Positions 18,831 to 26,373 of a stretch of 64,000 bases of DNA are shown here, piece after piece. The DNA is taken from positions 1 through 64,000 of the forward strand of contig NZ_VOOR01000007.1 in assembly GCF_007993045.1 (NCBI RefSeq). The letters run 5' to 3'. Below the pieces are notes generated by a model, which saw nothing but the letters and a program-made list of their open reading frames with translations, was not told the DNA's origin and did no database searches. Position numbers and translations under genes: made by a program. The first letter of the stretch is position 1. Each line of letters begins with the position of its first letter. Source of the DNA: Phaeodactylibacter luteus. Lineage in GTDB: Bacteria; Bacteroidota; Bacteroidia; Chitinophagales; Saprospiraceae.

Positions 18831-18863
18831 AAAACGCTCCGGCCATTCAACAGCGGCCGGAGC
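18830..18863 (-). terminator. Intrinsic terminator of the ECF sigma operon
   Basis: 9-bp stem GCTCCGGCC / GGCCGGAGC with a 10-nt loop, followed on the minus strand by GTTTTTG. It lies about 125 bp after the lipoprotein stop. Confidence 0.8.
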
Positions 18864-18987
18864 ATTTTAAAGATAAGGATATCTTTCAATACCCTTGGGT
18901 GCATCAACAAGGGCAAGCCCGGAAAGGCAGCAATCACAAGGGCTAAAAGGAAGGATAATTATTTTGCTAAACTATTTCAGTTGCTTG

Positions 18988-20127
18988 TTATGGCAGCCCT
19001 ATCGCTACTTCTCCGGCCAACTGTGCCTCAGGCCCTGCCGCTCCCGAAGCGCTGAACAGCTGTAGGCGCAGGTTGATGGCAACCCGGCGGGTAGCCTGCC
19101 CGAAAGCATTCACTTCATAAGGGGAAGCACTGATGACTTCAAAAAAGGTGCCGGGAGGCTGAGCGCCCCATTCAGAAGAAAAGACATTGCCATCAACATC
19201 TGTATACATTAAGGCGACCCCATTGAGGGCTCCCGGAAAATGGGTAGCTACTTCGCTAGGCTGCACCTCAATAGAAAAGTCATTAAAACAGCCAGATGCA
19301 GCTCCGCCCGGCTGCCCGGGAATAATAGTTTGGCACTGCTGGGCTATGCAGCCGTCTAAGTTTATACCCTCCAAGCAAATATCCAGCGGGGCTTGGAAAG
19401 GTAGAAAGGTGGTAAACACCTCTCCTTCTACAACGCCCTGCCACCGAAAGGTCTGCACCCAGTCCTGCCCAGGGAGCACCGTTGCGATGATCACAGAATC
19501 CAAACCGCCCGAATCAATTTGGAAACCCACCGTACAGGGCAGCGCATTGCCCGATAGGGGCGACACCTGCTTGGTAGTCGTGCTCGTACAATTGTCCGCC
19601 ATCGTTGTCGTCAGGGTAACTTCAACTGGCATCTGTAAATCAGGGATAACGGCAGTCTGCCCTATAGCAAAAACGCTGTCTGCCAGCTCCCAGCTGTGCG
19701 CTGCGGCAGCAATGCCCGAAAAATGCCCGGAGGAAGCAGACAAGACTGCCTGGAAGATTGTGTCTATGACGGTTTCTCCGGGGCTCAATACTGGGACAAG
19801 CCCCGGCAAAAGCAGGCTGTCTAATTGAGCCTCCCCTGCGGATTGAAACCTAAAGGAAAGCTCAGGAGGGCAACCAGATTGGCAGCCGAGCGCTCCCAGC
19901 CGGCCTGTTGCCTGCCACAGCCCGCTGCTGTCTATAGCCCCTTCGGTATACATAAAATACCCCTCAAGCCCAGCAGAAAGGTTCAGCGGGGCTCCCTCCA
20001 CCTCTCCTGCAACGCTGAATACAATATCCCCCTGAGATGGGGGCGGCAGTTCATTGGGGTTGCAGCTCAGCAGCAGCAGAGCAATCATATTCCCCCACAC
20101 TGCACGCCTCATTTGCTTTCTCTTCAT
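18988..20127 (-). CDS. Lipoprotein of unknown function in ECF sigma operon
   Basis: 379 residues from the ATG at 20127. The start overlaps the previous stop in an ATGA, so translation is coupled. A lipoprotein signal ends LLLLSC (lipid-attached Cys near residue 22). The body is beta-rich with many Gly, Ser and Cys pairs (ALGCQSGCPPELSF, CLEGINLDGCIAQQCQT), suggesting Ig-like or disulfide-stabilised domains. No known catalytic motif is visible. It is the third gene after the sigma factor and the membrane protein; a surface or periplasmic output or sensor role is inferred. Confidence 0.7.
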   Translation of the reverse strand: MKRKQMRRAVWGNMIALLLLSCNPNELPPPSQGDIVFSVAGEVEGAPLNLSAGLEGYFMYTEGAIDSSGLWQATGRLGALGCQSGCPPELSFRFQSAGEAQLDSLLLPGLVPVLSPGETVIDTIFQAVLSASSGHFSGIAAAAHSWELADSVFAIGQTAVIPDLQMPVEVTLTTTMADNCTSTTTKQVSPLSGNALPCTVGFQIDSGGLDSVIIATVLPGQDWVQTFRWQGVVEGEVFTTFLPFQAPLDICLEGINLDGCIAQQCQTIIPGQPGGAASGCFNDFSIEVQPSEVATHFPGALNGVALMYTDVDGNVFSSEWGAQPPGTFFEVISASPYEVNAFGQATRRVAINLRLQLFSASGAAGPEAQLAGEVAIGLP

Positions 20128-21335
20128 AACTGAAAATATAGTGCCAGGTCTAAGCTTGATGGATTTTGATGGATGTGGCCTGTCAGGGCCCAATTGAATT
20201 GAGCGCCTAAACGCAACCGATGGCTGAGGGCGAAATCGTAGCCTGCAAATACCCCTGCCTTCCCGTTAGGCAGGGCGCCCAGTGCTAAGCTGCCCGATGC
20301 CCAACGCTCGGCATCGCCTGGGCCGGCCTGCTCTTCCAACTTGACCGTTTGGCTGATGAAACCGGTTCCAGCGGCCAGCCAATGGAAGCTCCCCCCCGCT
20401 CTCCACCGGTGGCGGCCCAAACGATAAGTAGCGCCAAGCTGCCCGCCAAGATAATGAAGGGCCGTAAAGTACTGTTTGAACGTACGCTCTTCCAGGCCGA
20501 ACCCAAAAGCTTGCTGCACGCTCTGCCCCCCTTCTACCCTGTTCAACGGCTGCGCCCGGTAATCTAACTGTAAAGCCCATCCCCAATTCCCGCTGAGCGG
20601 CCCCTCTGCAAAAACACCTAGCAGAGCCCCGCCATTTATAGGATTAGGGTATAGGCTCCCGCCGGCTATTGCGCCAAAAGCTAAGTGGTTGCCGGCAACC
20701 CTGCGCACCGGTTTGATGTAGGGTTCAGCCATGCTTGCCCCGGCTATGCTGAAGGTCAGCGTTGGGAGCTTGGAGAAAGAATAGGCCCTCTGCCCGGGCT
20801 TGCCGGCAGGGCTTTCAGCATTTGAGGCAACAGCTTCCTCTGCTTGTAGCTGCCCCGTGCTGCTCCATCCCCCTACACTTGAAGCTGCCGGCGCTATTGC
20901 TTTACGCTCATCTGCCCCAGCAGCTTTCCCGAGCTGGGCCACCTGAGCTGTCCGGCCAGCGCTAAAAAGAGGGCCCGTGTGTGTTCTCTTTGCCTTAGGG
21001 CTTGCAGCCTGCTCAGAATCGATCGTTTGTGCACGGGGCAAAGCTTCATCGCTAGCCCTTCCGCTACGCTGCCCTTCAACAGCAATTGCCCCGCTACGGC
21101 TTGCTACCGGCACTGCCAGTGCCTGAAGCTCAGGGGCCAGGCAAAGCGGAGCCCAAAAAGCGAGCAGGCCAGCTGTGACAACAATAAAAATGCCCAAGAA
21201 AAACCATACCCTGGCCTTGCCGCGCTGCCGGTCCCGCTCGTCCAACAGCGCAGACGCAGCTTCCCAAGCAGATTCGTCAAAAGCCAAATCCCGCTCAGAT
21301 AGTTTTTTTTGAAAAAAATCATCCAGTCGATCCAT
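20124..21335 (-). CDS. Single-pass membrane protein with C-terminal outer-membrane-like barrel, putative anti-sigma partner
   Basis: 403 residues. A short cytosolic N-terminus (MDRLDDFFQKKLSERDLAFD, then WEAASALLDERDRQ) resembles Bacteroidota anti-sigma-type N-termini. One transmembrane helix follows (about 44-66), then an Ala/Ser-rich linker, and about 190 C-terminal residues like a porin-type beta-barrel (GGSLYPNP, alternating aromatic strands, final LALYFQL). This inner-membrane plus barrel layout recurs behind ECF sigma factors in Saprospiria-like genomes (inference). It starts 13 bp after the sigma gene and couples to the lipoprotein. An anti-sigma role is a hypothesis. Confidence 0.7.
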   Translation of the reverse strand: MDRLDDFFQKKLSERDLAFDESAWEAASALLDERDRQRGKARVWFFLGIFIVVTAGLLAFWAPLCLAPELQALAVPVASRSGAIAVEGQRSGRASDEALPRAQTIDSEQAASPKAKRTHTGPLFSAGRTAQVAQLGKAAGADERKAIAPAASSVGGWSSTGQLQAEEAVASNAESPAGKPGQRAYSFSKLPTLTFSIAGASMAEPYIKPVRRVAGNHLAFGAIAGGSLYPNPINGGALLGVFAEGPLSGNWGWALQLDYRAQPLNRVEGGQSVQQAFGFGLEERTFKQYFTALHYLGGQLGATYRLGRHRWRAGGSFHWLAAGTGFISQTVKLEEQAGPGDAERWASGSLALGALPNGKAGVFAGYDFALSHRLRLGAQFNWALTGHIHQNPSSLDLALYFQL

Positions 21336-21348
21336 AATACTTCTTTGT

Positions 21349-21912
21349 TCAGACTGCCCGGTAAATGCCCATAGCCCGGCTCATCATGTCCTTCAATTTC
21401 TTTCTTGCAGAGGACAAATGCCAGCGCGAAGTCCCTTCGCTAATGTCCAATAGCGCTGCTATTTCTGCATGATTGTAGCCGTCAATGGCAAAGAGATTGA
21501 ACACCTTAGCTGAAACCGGTGGAAGTTGCTGTACCATTGCCTCCAATTGTTCTGCATCAAATTGCTTTTCTGCCTCATTGTAATCGACAGGAGCCGTTTC
21601 CAAGTCTTCCCCTGGCTTGTCCGACAGGGCGATCAGCTCCTTGACTTTCCGGTTTTTCCGGAAATCATCGATGAGGGTATTGATGGTAATCCGCTTGGCC
21701 CAAGGCAGGAAAGGCACCTCCTCGCCCAACTGATCCAGGTGGTCGAGTATTTTCAAGAATGCTTGGTTTAAGATACTGTTGGCGTCTGCCTGATTGGACC
21801 GGTACCGTAGGCATACCGCCATAAGCGGGGGATAGCAAAGTTTGTACAGCGCAAACTGAGCTCGCCTGTCGTTCTTCAAACAGCCTTGTATCAGGTCGCG
21901 GCTAACTTCCAA
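21349..21912 (-). CDS. ECF RNA polymerase sigma-70 factor
   Basis: 187 residues. Sigma-70 region 2 (about 20-90, with ALYKLCYPPLMAVCLRY and FLPWAKRITINTLIDDFRK) and region 4 (about 125-180, with LPPVSAKVFNLFAIDGYNHAEIA and LLDISEGTSRWHLSSARKKL). The start codon is TTG at 21912 (MEVSRDL); no better ATG is near. It heads the operon with the membrane protein and the lipoprotein. The promoter recognised is unknown. Confidence 0.9.
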   Translation of the reverse strand: MEVSRDLIQGCLKNDRRAQFALYKLCYPPLMAVCLRYRSNQADANSILNQAFLKILDHLDQLGEEVPFLPWAKRITINTLIDDFRKNRKVKELIALSDKPGEDLETAPVDYNEAEKQFDAEQLEAMVQQLPPVSAKVFNLFAIDGYNHAEIAALLDISEGTSRWHLSSARKKLKDMMSRAMGIYRAV

Positions 21913-21945
21913 AACGGGGCTTAAATTCGGTGGTCCTAAATAATA

Positions 21946-21978
21946 CCCCGGGGGCAGTTTCGAGCACTGCCCCCGGGG
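21946..21978 (-). terminator. GC-rich hairpin terminator of the T9SS protein gene
   Basis: 13-bp stem, arms CCCCGGGGGCAGT and ACTGCCCCCGGGG, 7-nt loop, followed on the minus strand by TATTATTT. It separates the T9SS gene from the sigma operon. Confidence 0.78.
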
Positions 21979-22001
21979 GGCATTGATTACGCGCCCCTAA
22001 G

Positions 22002-23912
22002 TTAGAGCTTTATCAGCTTCCGCGTCACCTGATGCCCATCCATGGCCACTTGCAGCCAGTACACCCCTGCTGGCAGTGTGCCCAAAGGCAAGGTAACCGT
22101 CTGGGCTCCAGCCTGGTTTTGGTGCGTAAGCTGTAGTTGGCCCTGGCTGTTGTACAAGCGGATGGCCTTGGCCAACGCCACGCCTTCTATATCAATGGTC
22201 ACCGATCCGCGGGCGGGGTTAGGGGAAATGGCAACCGTTGTCAGCTCCTTAAAGGAAGTGGTAGAGCTGATGGCGTCTGCGCCTACTTCAAAGTATAAGC
22301 CTTCCACCCTGGGGTTATCGGGGCTGAGCGTCACCCAGTAAAAAGCCTGGTCATATCCTGGCACTTCTATGGCCACCTTGTAGGTCCCCCAGGCAAGAGA
22401 AGTAAATTCAAAATTGCCGTCCGCGTTGGAATAAGCATAAGCAACCGGATTTTCAGACTCGTCCAGTACAATCACTGTAGCACCTTCCAACGGCCCGCTG
22501 CTGCGCACATCAATATCGCCAGGCAAAAGGTTGGCGCCATCTTCTACGTAGCCGCCGATAAAGCCAGGCCCGCCAGGGTTTTCACCGGGCAGCAGCGTGA
22601 TGCTGGGCGTCCACCAACTAGTGAACGGCAAGGTGAAGGTGCTGGCTTCGTCCCACCAAAGGACATTCCCGAAATAAGTGGGCAGGTGGCTTTCATAACC
22701 ATAGGCCCCCTCAGCAAGTGCGACTTTGATGAGGTAATCGCCAGCTGGCTGTGGGTCAAAAGTGAAACTCGATGCGCCAAAAAACTGTGCATCCAAAGCC
22801 GTAGTATCTACTGCGGTCAGCGTCCCTTCTGCTTCATCGTACTGGATCAAGTAGGCCCAGCCTTCCACATATACCTCTTGGAGGCTATCGGGAAGGTATG
22901 CATAGCCATTGATAATGTAAGGCTGGTTGGGGTCTGGGACATAAGTACAGGCTGTCACTTCACAGCCAAGGTCCGTAGAGACCGTGACACAGAGGCTCCC
23001 TGGCTCAGCATTGGCCACAATTGGGCCAGTGGTGCCATCGCTCCATACAAAAGAAGCCTCGCCAGAAGCACCGGAAACTACTGCCTGGTAAGTGCTGCCT
23101 TGGAGCAAAATGATTTCCACGATGCAAAGGGAGTCATTGGGCGTGATCAGTTCAACAAAGGCACAGTCAGTAGCCGTACAGCCATTAGCAGAAGTGACCG
23201 TCAGGCAATATTCCCCGGTAGCGGTAACCGTGATGCTTGAGGCGTTTTCCCCTGTGCTCCAGCTGTAGGCAAATGGCGCTTCGCCACCTGCTACGGCATT
23301 CAGCTGAGCGCTGCCTTCCCCCATGCTGCCCACGGATACGATAGCATAGCAGGTAGTATCCTGGGGTTCTTCCCAAGTATAGCAATCTATGGCGAAACAG
23401 CCGTTGGCATCCGTGACGGTGACACAGTAGTTGCCAGGAACAGTTGGGGCTATAGCCTGAGTAGACTGCCCGGAGCTCCAAGAGTAGGCGAAGGGCGGCA
23501 GCCCTGTTGCATTTGCCGCCAGGCCTGCTGTAGAAGAAGCAATGGAGACACCGCAAACCGGCTGTACATCGCAATAGGTAAAGTCAATAACGACTGTGTA
23601 GGAGGAGGGGTCCCAAGTCCCGTCCCCAAAAAGGATGCTCCCATCGCAATTGGTTATGGAAGCGAAAACCCAGCCTTGTGTATCCACTTCGCCAATTTCC
23701 AGCTCAGCAGAATACGCCCCGGCCTCATCGGTGAGGGCGACAGCAGTAGAAAACCCTCCACTGATAAGAGAATCGGTCATGATATTGACCACCTGCCCGG
23801 CAATGGGGCTGCCATCGCTGTCTGCAACGGCCCCGCTCACGGTCAGTGTCTGTTGAGCCTGTAGTGTAGCCCCGAAAGCGAGCGCCAGGACGAACAAGCT
23901 GATTGTTTTCAT
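22002..23912 (-). CDS. T9SS-exported surface protein with SprB-like repeats
   Basis: 636 residues from the ATG at 23912 (MKTISLFVLALAF); earlier starts at 23921 (ATG) and 23927 (TTG) are possible. After the signal peptide (ending LQAQ) come an N-terminal CarboxypepD-like beta domain and three SprB-like repeats (about 110-320), each with FAYSWSxG or FVWSDG and GxYCVTVTDANGC. A second CarboxypepD/CnaB-like domain follows (EGATVIVLDESENPVAYAYSN), then a type A T9SS sorting domain (ISPNPARGSVTID ... GVYWLQVAMDG). Likely a surface adhesin or matrix component. Confidence 0.88.
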   Translation of the reverse strand: MKTISLFVLALAFGATLQAQQTLTVSGAVADSDGSPIAGQVVNIMTDSLISGGFSTAVALTDEAGAYSAELEIGEVDTQGWVFASITNCDGSILFGDGTWDPSSYTVVIDFTYCDVQPVCGVSIASSTAGLAANATGLPPFAYSWSSGQSTQAIAPTVPGNYCVTVTDANGCFAIDCYTWEEPQDTTCYAIVSVGSMGEGSAQLNAVAGGEAPFAYSWSTGENASSITVTATGEYCLTVTSANGCTATDCAFVELITPNDSLCIVEIILLQGSTYQAVVSGASGEASFVWSDGTTGPIVANAEPGSLCVTVSTDLGCEVTACTYVPDPNQPYIINGYAYLPDSLQEVYVEGWAYLIQYDEAEGTLTAVDTTALDAQFFGASSFTFDPQPAGDYLIKVALAEGAYGYESHLPTYFGNVLWWDEASTFTLPFTSWWTPSITLLPGENPGGPGFIGGYVEDGANLLPGDIDVRSSGPLEGATVIVLDESENPVAYAYSNADGNFEFTSLAWGTYKVAIEVPGYDQAFYWVTLSPDNPRVEGLYFEVGADAISSTTSFKELTTVAISPNPARGSVTIDIEGVALAKAIRLYNSQGQLQLTHQNQAGAQTVTLPLGTLPAGVYWLQVAMDGHQVTRKLIKL

Positions 23913-24114
23913 AGAACGCATATTCAATAGAATTTTGGATGGGCAGCAGCCCGCGGCCTTCAGCCACCCGGGCGGACTTTAGCATCGCTGAGCTTATGCC
24001 AGTTTTAAATAATCATTTTACTTTGTGCCGGGCCGTCTGCCCTTTCGCAAGGCCCGTTCACCTACATACACGGAAGGAATAGCCCCGGCGTTGGGCAGCC
24101 ACAAAAAAAAAGTT

Positions 24115-25389
24115 ATGAAGCCACTTGCAGAAAGGATGCGCCCCCGCACATTACAAGAATATAAAGGGCAGGAACACTTGGTCGGGCAAGGTGCTGTGCT
24201 CAGGCAGGCGATTGAGTCGGGCAAAGTCCCTTCCTTTATTTTATGGGGGCAGCCAGGCATTGGGAAGACCACGCTCGCTCGCATTATAGCCAATGAACTA
24301 AAACGGCCTTTCCAAACCCTTTCTGCGATCAATTCGGGGGTAAAAGACGTACGGGAGGCCATACAGCGGGCAAAAGGGCAGCGTTTTTTTGACAGCCCCA
24401 ACCCTATCCTTTTCATTGATGAAATCCATCGCTTTAGCAAATCTCAGCAAGATTCGCTGCTTGGTGCTGTAGAAGAAGGCACCATCACCCTTATTGGAGC
24501 GACCACCGAAAACCCTTCGTTCGAAGTCATACCCGCCTTGCTTTCCCGCTGTCAGGTTTATGTACTGCAGCCTTTGTCCAAAGCCCACCTTGTAGCCTTG
24601 ATCGACGAGGCCCTCCTGCAGGATGAATTCCTTAAAGGGCAGGACATCAAAATCGAGGAATACGAGGCCATGCTCCTTCATTCAGGCGGCGACGCGCGCA
24701 AGCTGTACAATATCCTGGAGCTCGTCACCAACTACGGGAAAGCATCCGAGGCTATCCTCATCAACAACAAACTGGTGACAGAGAAGCTGCAGCAGAACAT
24801 CGCGCGGTACGATAAATCAGGGGAGCAGCACTACGATATCATCTCTGCTTACATCAAATCTATCCGTGGGAGCGACCCCAACGCAGCAGTGTACTGGCTC
24901 GCCCGGATGCTTGAAGGTGGGGAGGATGTGAAGTTCATTGCCCGGAGGCTGCTGATTGCTGCCTCAGAAGACATCGGCCTGGCCAACCCCAATGCCCTTC
25001 TCATGGCATCGACTGCATTTCAAGCGGTACAGGCTGTTGGCATGCCAGAAGCCCGGATCATCCTCTCTCAAGCAACCATCTACTTAGCGACCTCACCTAA
25101 GAGCAATGCTGCATACCTAGCTATCAATCAGGCGCAAGCCAAAGTTAGAGAAACGGGAAACCTGCCTGTCCCTCTCCCATTGCGCAACGCCCCAACCCAA
25201 CTCATGAAAGCGCTCAACTACGGGAAGGGGTATCAATACGCCCATGATTTCCCAGGCAATTTTGCCCCTCAGGCTTTTCTCCCCGAAGAGATTGCGGGCG
25301 AAAAGCTGTTTGACCCGCAGGATAACCCCGCGGAGCGCAAATTGCGGGCGCAGCTCAAAAGTTGGTGGGATGGCTGGTACGATTACTGA
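24115..25389 (+). CDS. rarA: Replication-associated recombination protein A (AAA+ ATPase)
   Basis: 424 residues from the ATG at 24115 (MKPLAERMRPRTLQEY), the family start. RarA/MgsA/Mgs1 is a clamp-loader-like ATPase acting at stalled forks. Walker A GQPGIGKTT at residues 45-53, Walker B/arginine finger region ILFIDEIHRF, sensor 1 GATTENPSFEV, and C-terminal tetramerisation domain with AVYWLARMLEGGED and SEDIGLANP. A near-consensus -7 box TTACTTTG lies at 24018-24025. Confidence 0.95.
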   Translation: MKPLAERMRPRTLQEYKGQEHLVGQGAVLRQAIESGKVPSFILWGQPGIGKTTLARIIANELKRPFQTLSAINSGVKDVREAIQRAKGQRFFDSPNPILFIDEIHRFSKSQQDSLLGAVEEGTITLIGATTENPSFEVIPALLSRCQVYVLQPLSKAHLVALIDEALLQDEFLKGQDIKIEEYEAMLLHSGGDARKLYNILELVTNYGKASEAILINNKLVTEKLQQNIARYDKSGEQHYDIISAYIKSIRGSDPNAAVYWLARMLEGGEDVKFIARRLLIAASEDIGLANPNALLMASTAFQAVQAVGMPEARIILSQATIYLATSPKSNAAYLAINQAQAKVRETGNLPVPLPLRNAPTQLMKALNYGKGYQYAHDFPGNFAPQAFLPEEIAGEKLFDPQDNPAERKLRAQLKSWWDGWYDY

Positions 25390-25437
25390 TGCCTATAAGT
25401 ATTTTGGCTGCGGCCCACCTACAGGCAGGTCTGGCAG

Positions 25438-25768
25438 AATAATGTCGCAGGCGTTGATGCTTTTGGGGCTTCAGCCTGGCATTGGCCTAGCGCTGCGCAG
25501 GGGTGTAAGAGCTGTTCGGATTTTACCCTTCGGGCTGCTCTTGCCAACTTTTGTCCTGCTCTTCGTTGTTTTTCGGTCACGTAGCTAGGCTATGTTCCCT
25601 CAAAACGCCTCGATCAGGGCAAAATTTGGCTGCGTTCGCTCCAAAAGCAAAATCTGAACAGCTCTAAGCCCGACAGGGCCGAGCGGATAGCGAGCCCCGT
25701 AGCATAGCGGCTCCTGCCCGCTGGCAGGGGCAGGCCCCTTAAAAAGACGGCAAACTAATTTGCGCCCC
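25438..25768 (+). repeat. Interspersed palindromic repeat, copy 5, interrupted by a MITE
   Basis: Begins near TGTCGCAGGCGTTGATG and ends AATTTGCGCCCC. The core is split after AGGGGTG by the element at 25508-25665 and resumes at AAGCCCGACAGGGCCGAG. Confidence 0.85.
25508..25665 (+). mobile_element. MITE-like insertion inside repeat copy 5
   Basis: About 158 bp. Termini GAGCTGTTCGGATTTTAC and, inverted, GAGCTGTTCAGATTTTGC, flanked by TAA on both sides (target duplication). No coding capacity. The terminal sequence and a TNA target duplication resemble IS5-family elements (family knowledge), so an IS5-like transposase in trans is inferred. Confidence 0.75.
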
Positions 25769-25794
25769 TTGCCGTAAGGTAAGAGCCATGCAAA

Positions 25795-25823
25795 CAAAAA
25801 AGGCTGTGCAAATGCACAGCCTT
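25795..25823 (-). terminator. Terminator hairpin of small unit 1
   Basis: 10-bp stem AAGGCTGTGC / GCACAGCCTT, 4-nt loop, followed on the minus strand by TTTTTG. It lies immediately after the conserved motif at 25827-25846. Confidence 0.85.
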
Positions 25824-25826
25824 ATC

Positions 25827-25846
25827 TTATAATCCCATGAACATAT
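25827..25846 (-). ncRNA. Small unit 1: conserved tail before terminator
   Basis: On the minus strand the sequence ATGTTCATGGGATTATAA precedes a terminator hairpin. The same 18-mer occurs in unit 2, and a diverged form in unit 3. It could encode a peptide tail MFMGL-stop or be part of a small RNA. AGGAAGAT lies about 40 nt upstream, as in unit 2. No clear promoter and no ATG/GTG/TTG start upstream was found. Confidence 0.4.
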
Positions 25847-25949
25847 CTAAATCGTGATGTATCAGTACCGTACAGAATCTTCCTCAATAGAAACGACCCT
25901 ATTATAACCAATTAGCTTTCTGTACGCTGACCAATAATATTTTGAGCAG

Positions 25950-25988
25950 GGAAAACGGTAAGCCGCCCGTTTTAGTGCCGGGCGGCTC
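25950..25988 (-). terminator. Terminator-like hairpin of small unit 2
   Basis: 9-bp stem AGCCGCCCG / CGGGCGGCT with a 9-nt loop; on the minus strand a short weak tract (ACCGTTTTC) follows. Confidence 0.65.
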
Positions 25989-26000
25989 ACTACTAACAAA

Positions 26001-26066
26001 TTATAATCCCATGAACATATTAATCTGATGAAGCAACTCGATTGCTACTTTTTGCAAGAGTTATCT
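26001..26066 (-). CDS. Possible 18-residue peptide of small unit 2
   Basis: On the minus strand TTG CAA AAA ... reads MQKVAIELLHQINMFMGL and stops at TAA, immediately before the unit 2 hairpin. AGGAAGATAACTC gives a ribosome-binding-like sequence before the TTG. A promoter candidate sits just upstream (26080-26111). The peptide tail MFMGL is identical in unit 1. The unit could instead be a non-coding RNA; coding status is unproven. Confidence 0.3.
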
Positions 26067-26079
26067 TCCTTTCACGTTA

Positions 26080-26111
26080 CAAATATTGGGCTATTTACAG
26101 CGGATAACAAA
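26080..26111 (-). promoter_or_regulatory. Sigma-A-type promoter for small unit 2
   Basis: On the minus strand TTTG, 20-bp spacer, AATATTTG, close to the Bacteroidota consensus (TTTG - about 20 bp - TAnnTTTG). A start near 26073 would give a transcript of about 110-120 nt ending at the hairpin at 25950-25988. Confidence 0.55.
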
Positions 26112-26211
26112 GACACCTCACAGCAATTGTGAATACAAAAAAAATGCGCAACCCCTTCCCGAATTGGCTCCTAAGTCTTTTTTGTGAAAAAAAGGCATGC
26201 AATAGGACAAA

Positions 26212-26237
26212 AAAAAGTCGCACATTTCTGTGCGACT
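26212..26237 (-). terminator. Terminator of small unit 3 / upstream T9SS gene
   Basis: 9-bp stem AGTCGCACA / TGTGCGACT, 4-nt loop, followed on the minus strand by a run of T. The conserved element (26249-26268, ATTCGTGGAATTATAA form) precedes it. Confidence 0.85.
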
Positions 26238-26373
26238 CTAAGCAATGATTATAATTCCACGAATGTATATACAACTTAAAAGGCGTTTCAAGCCTTTGTA
26301 TTTCAGGTGTTTAGCAAATTAAACGGTAGTCAGGGAAAAAAATTATCAAGACCACCTTAAAATCAGGTCAAAT

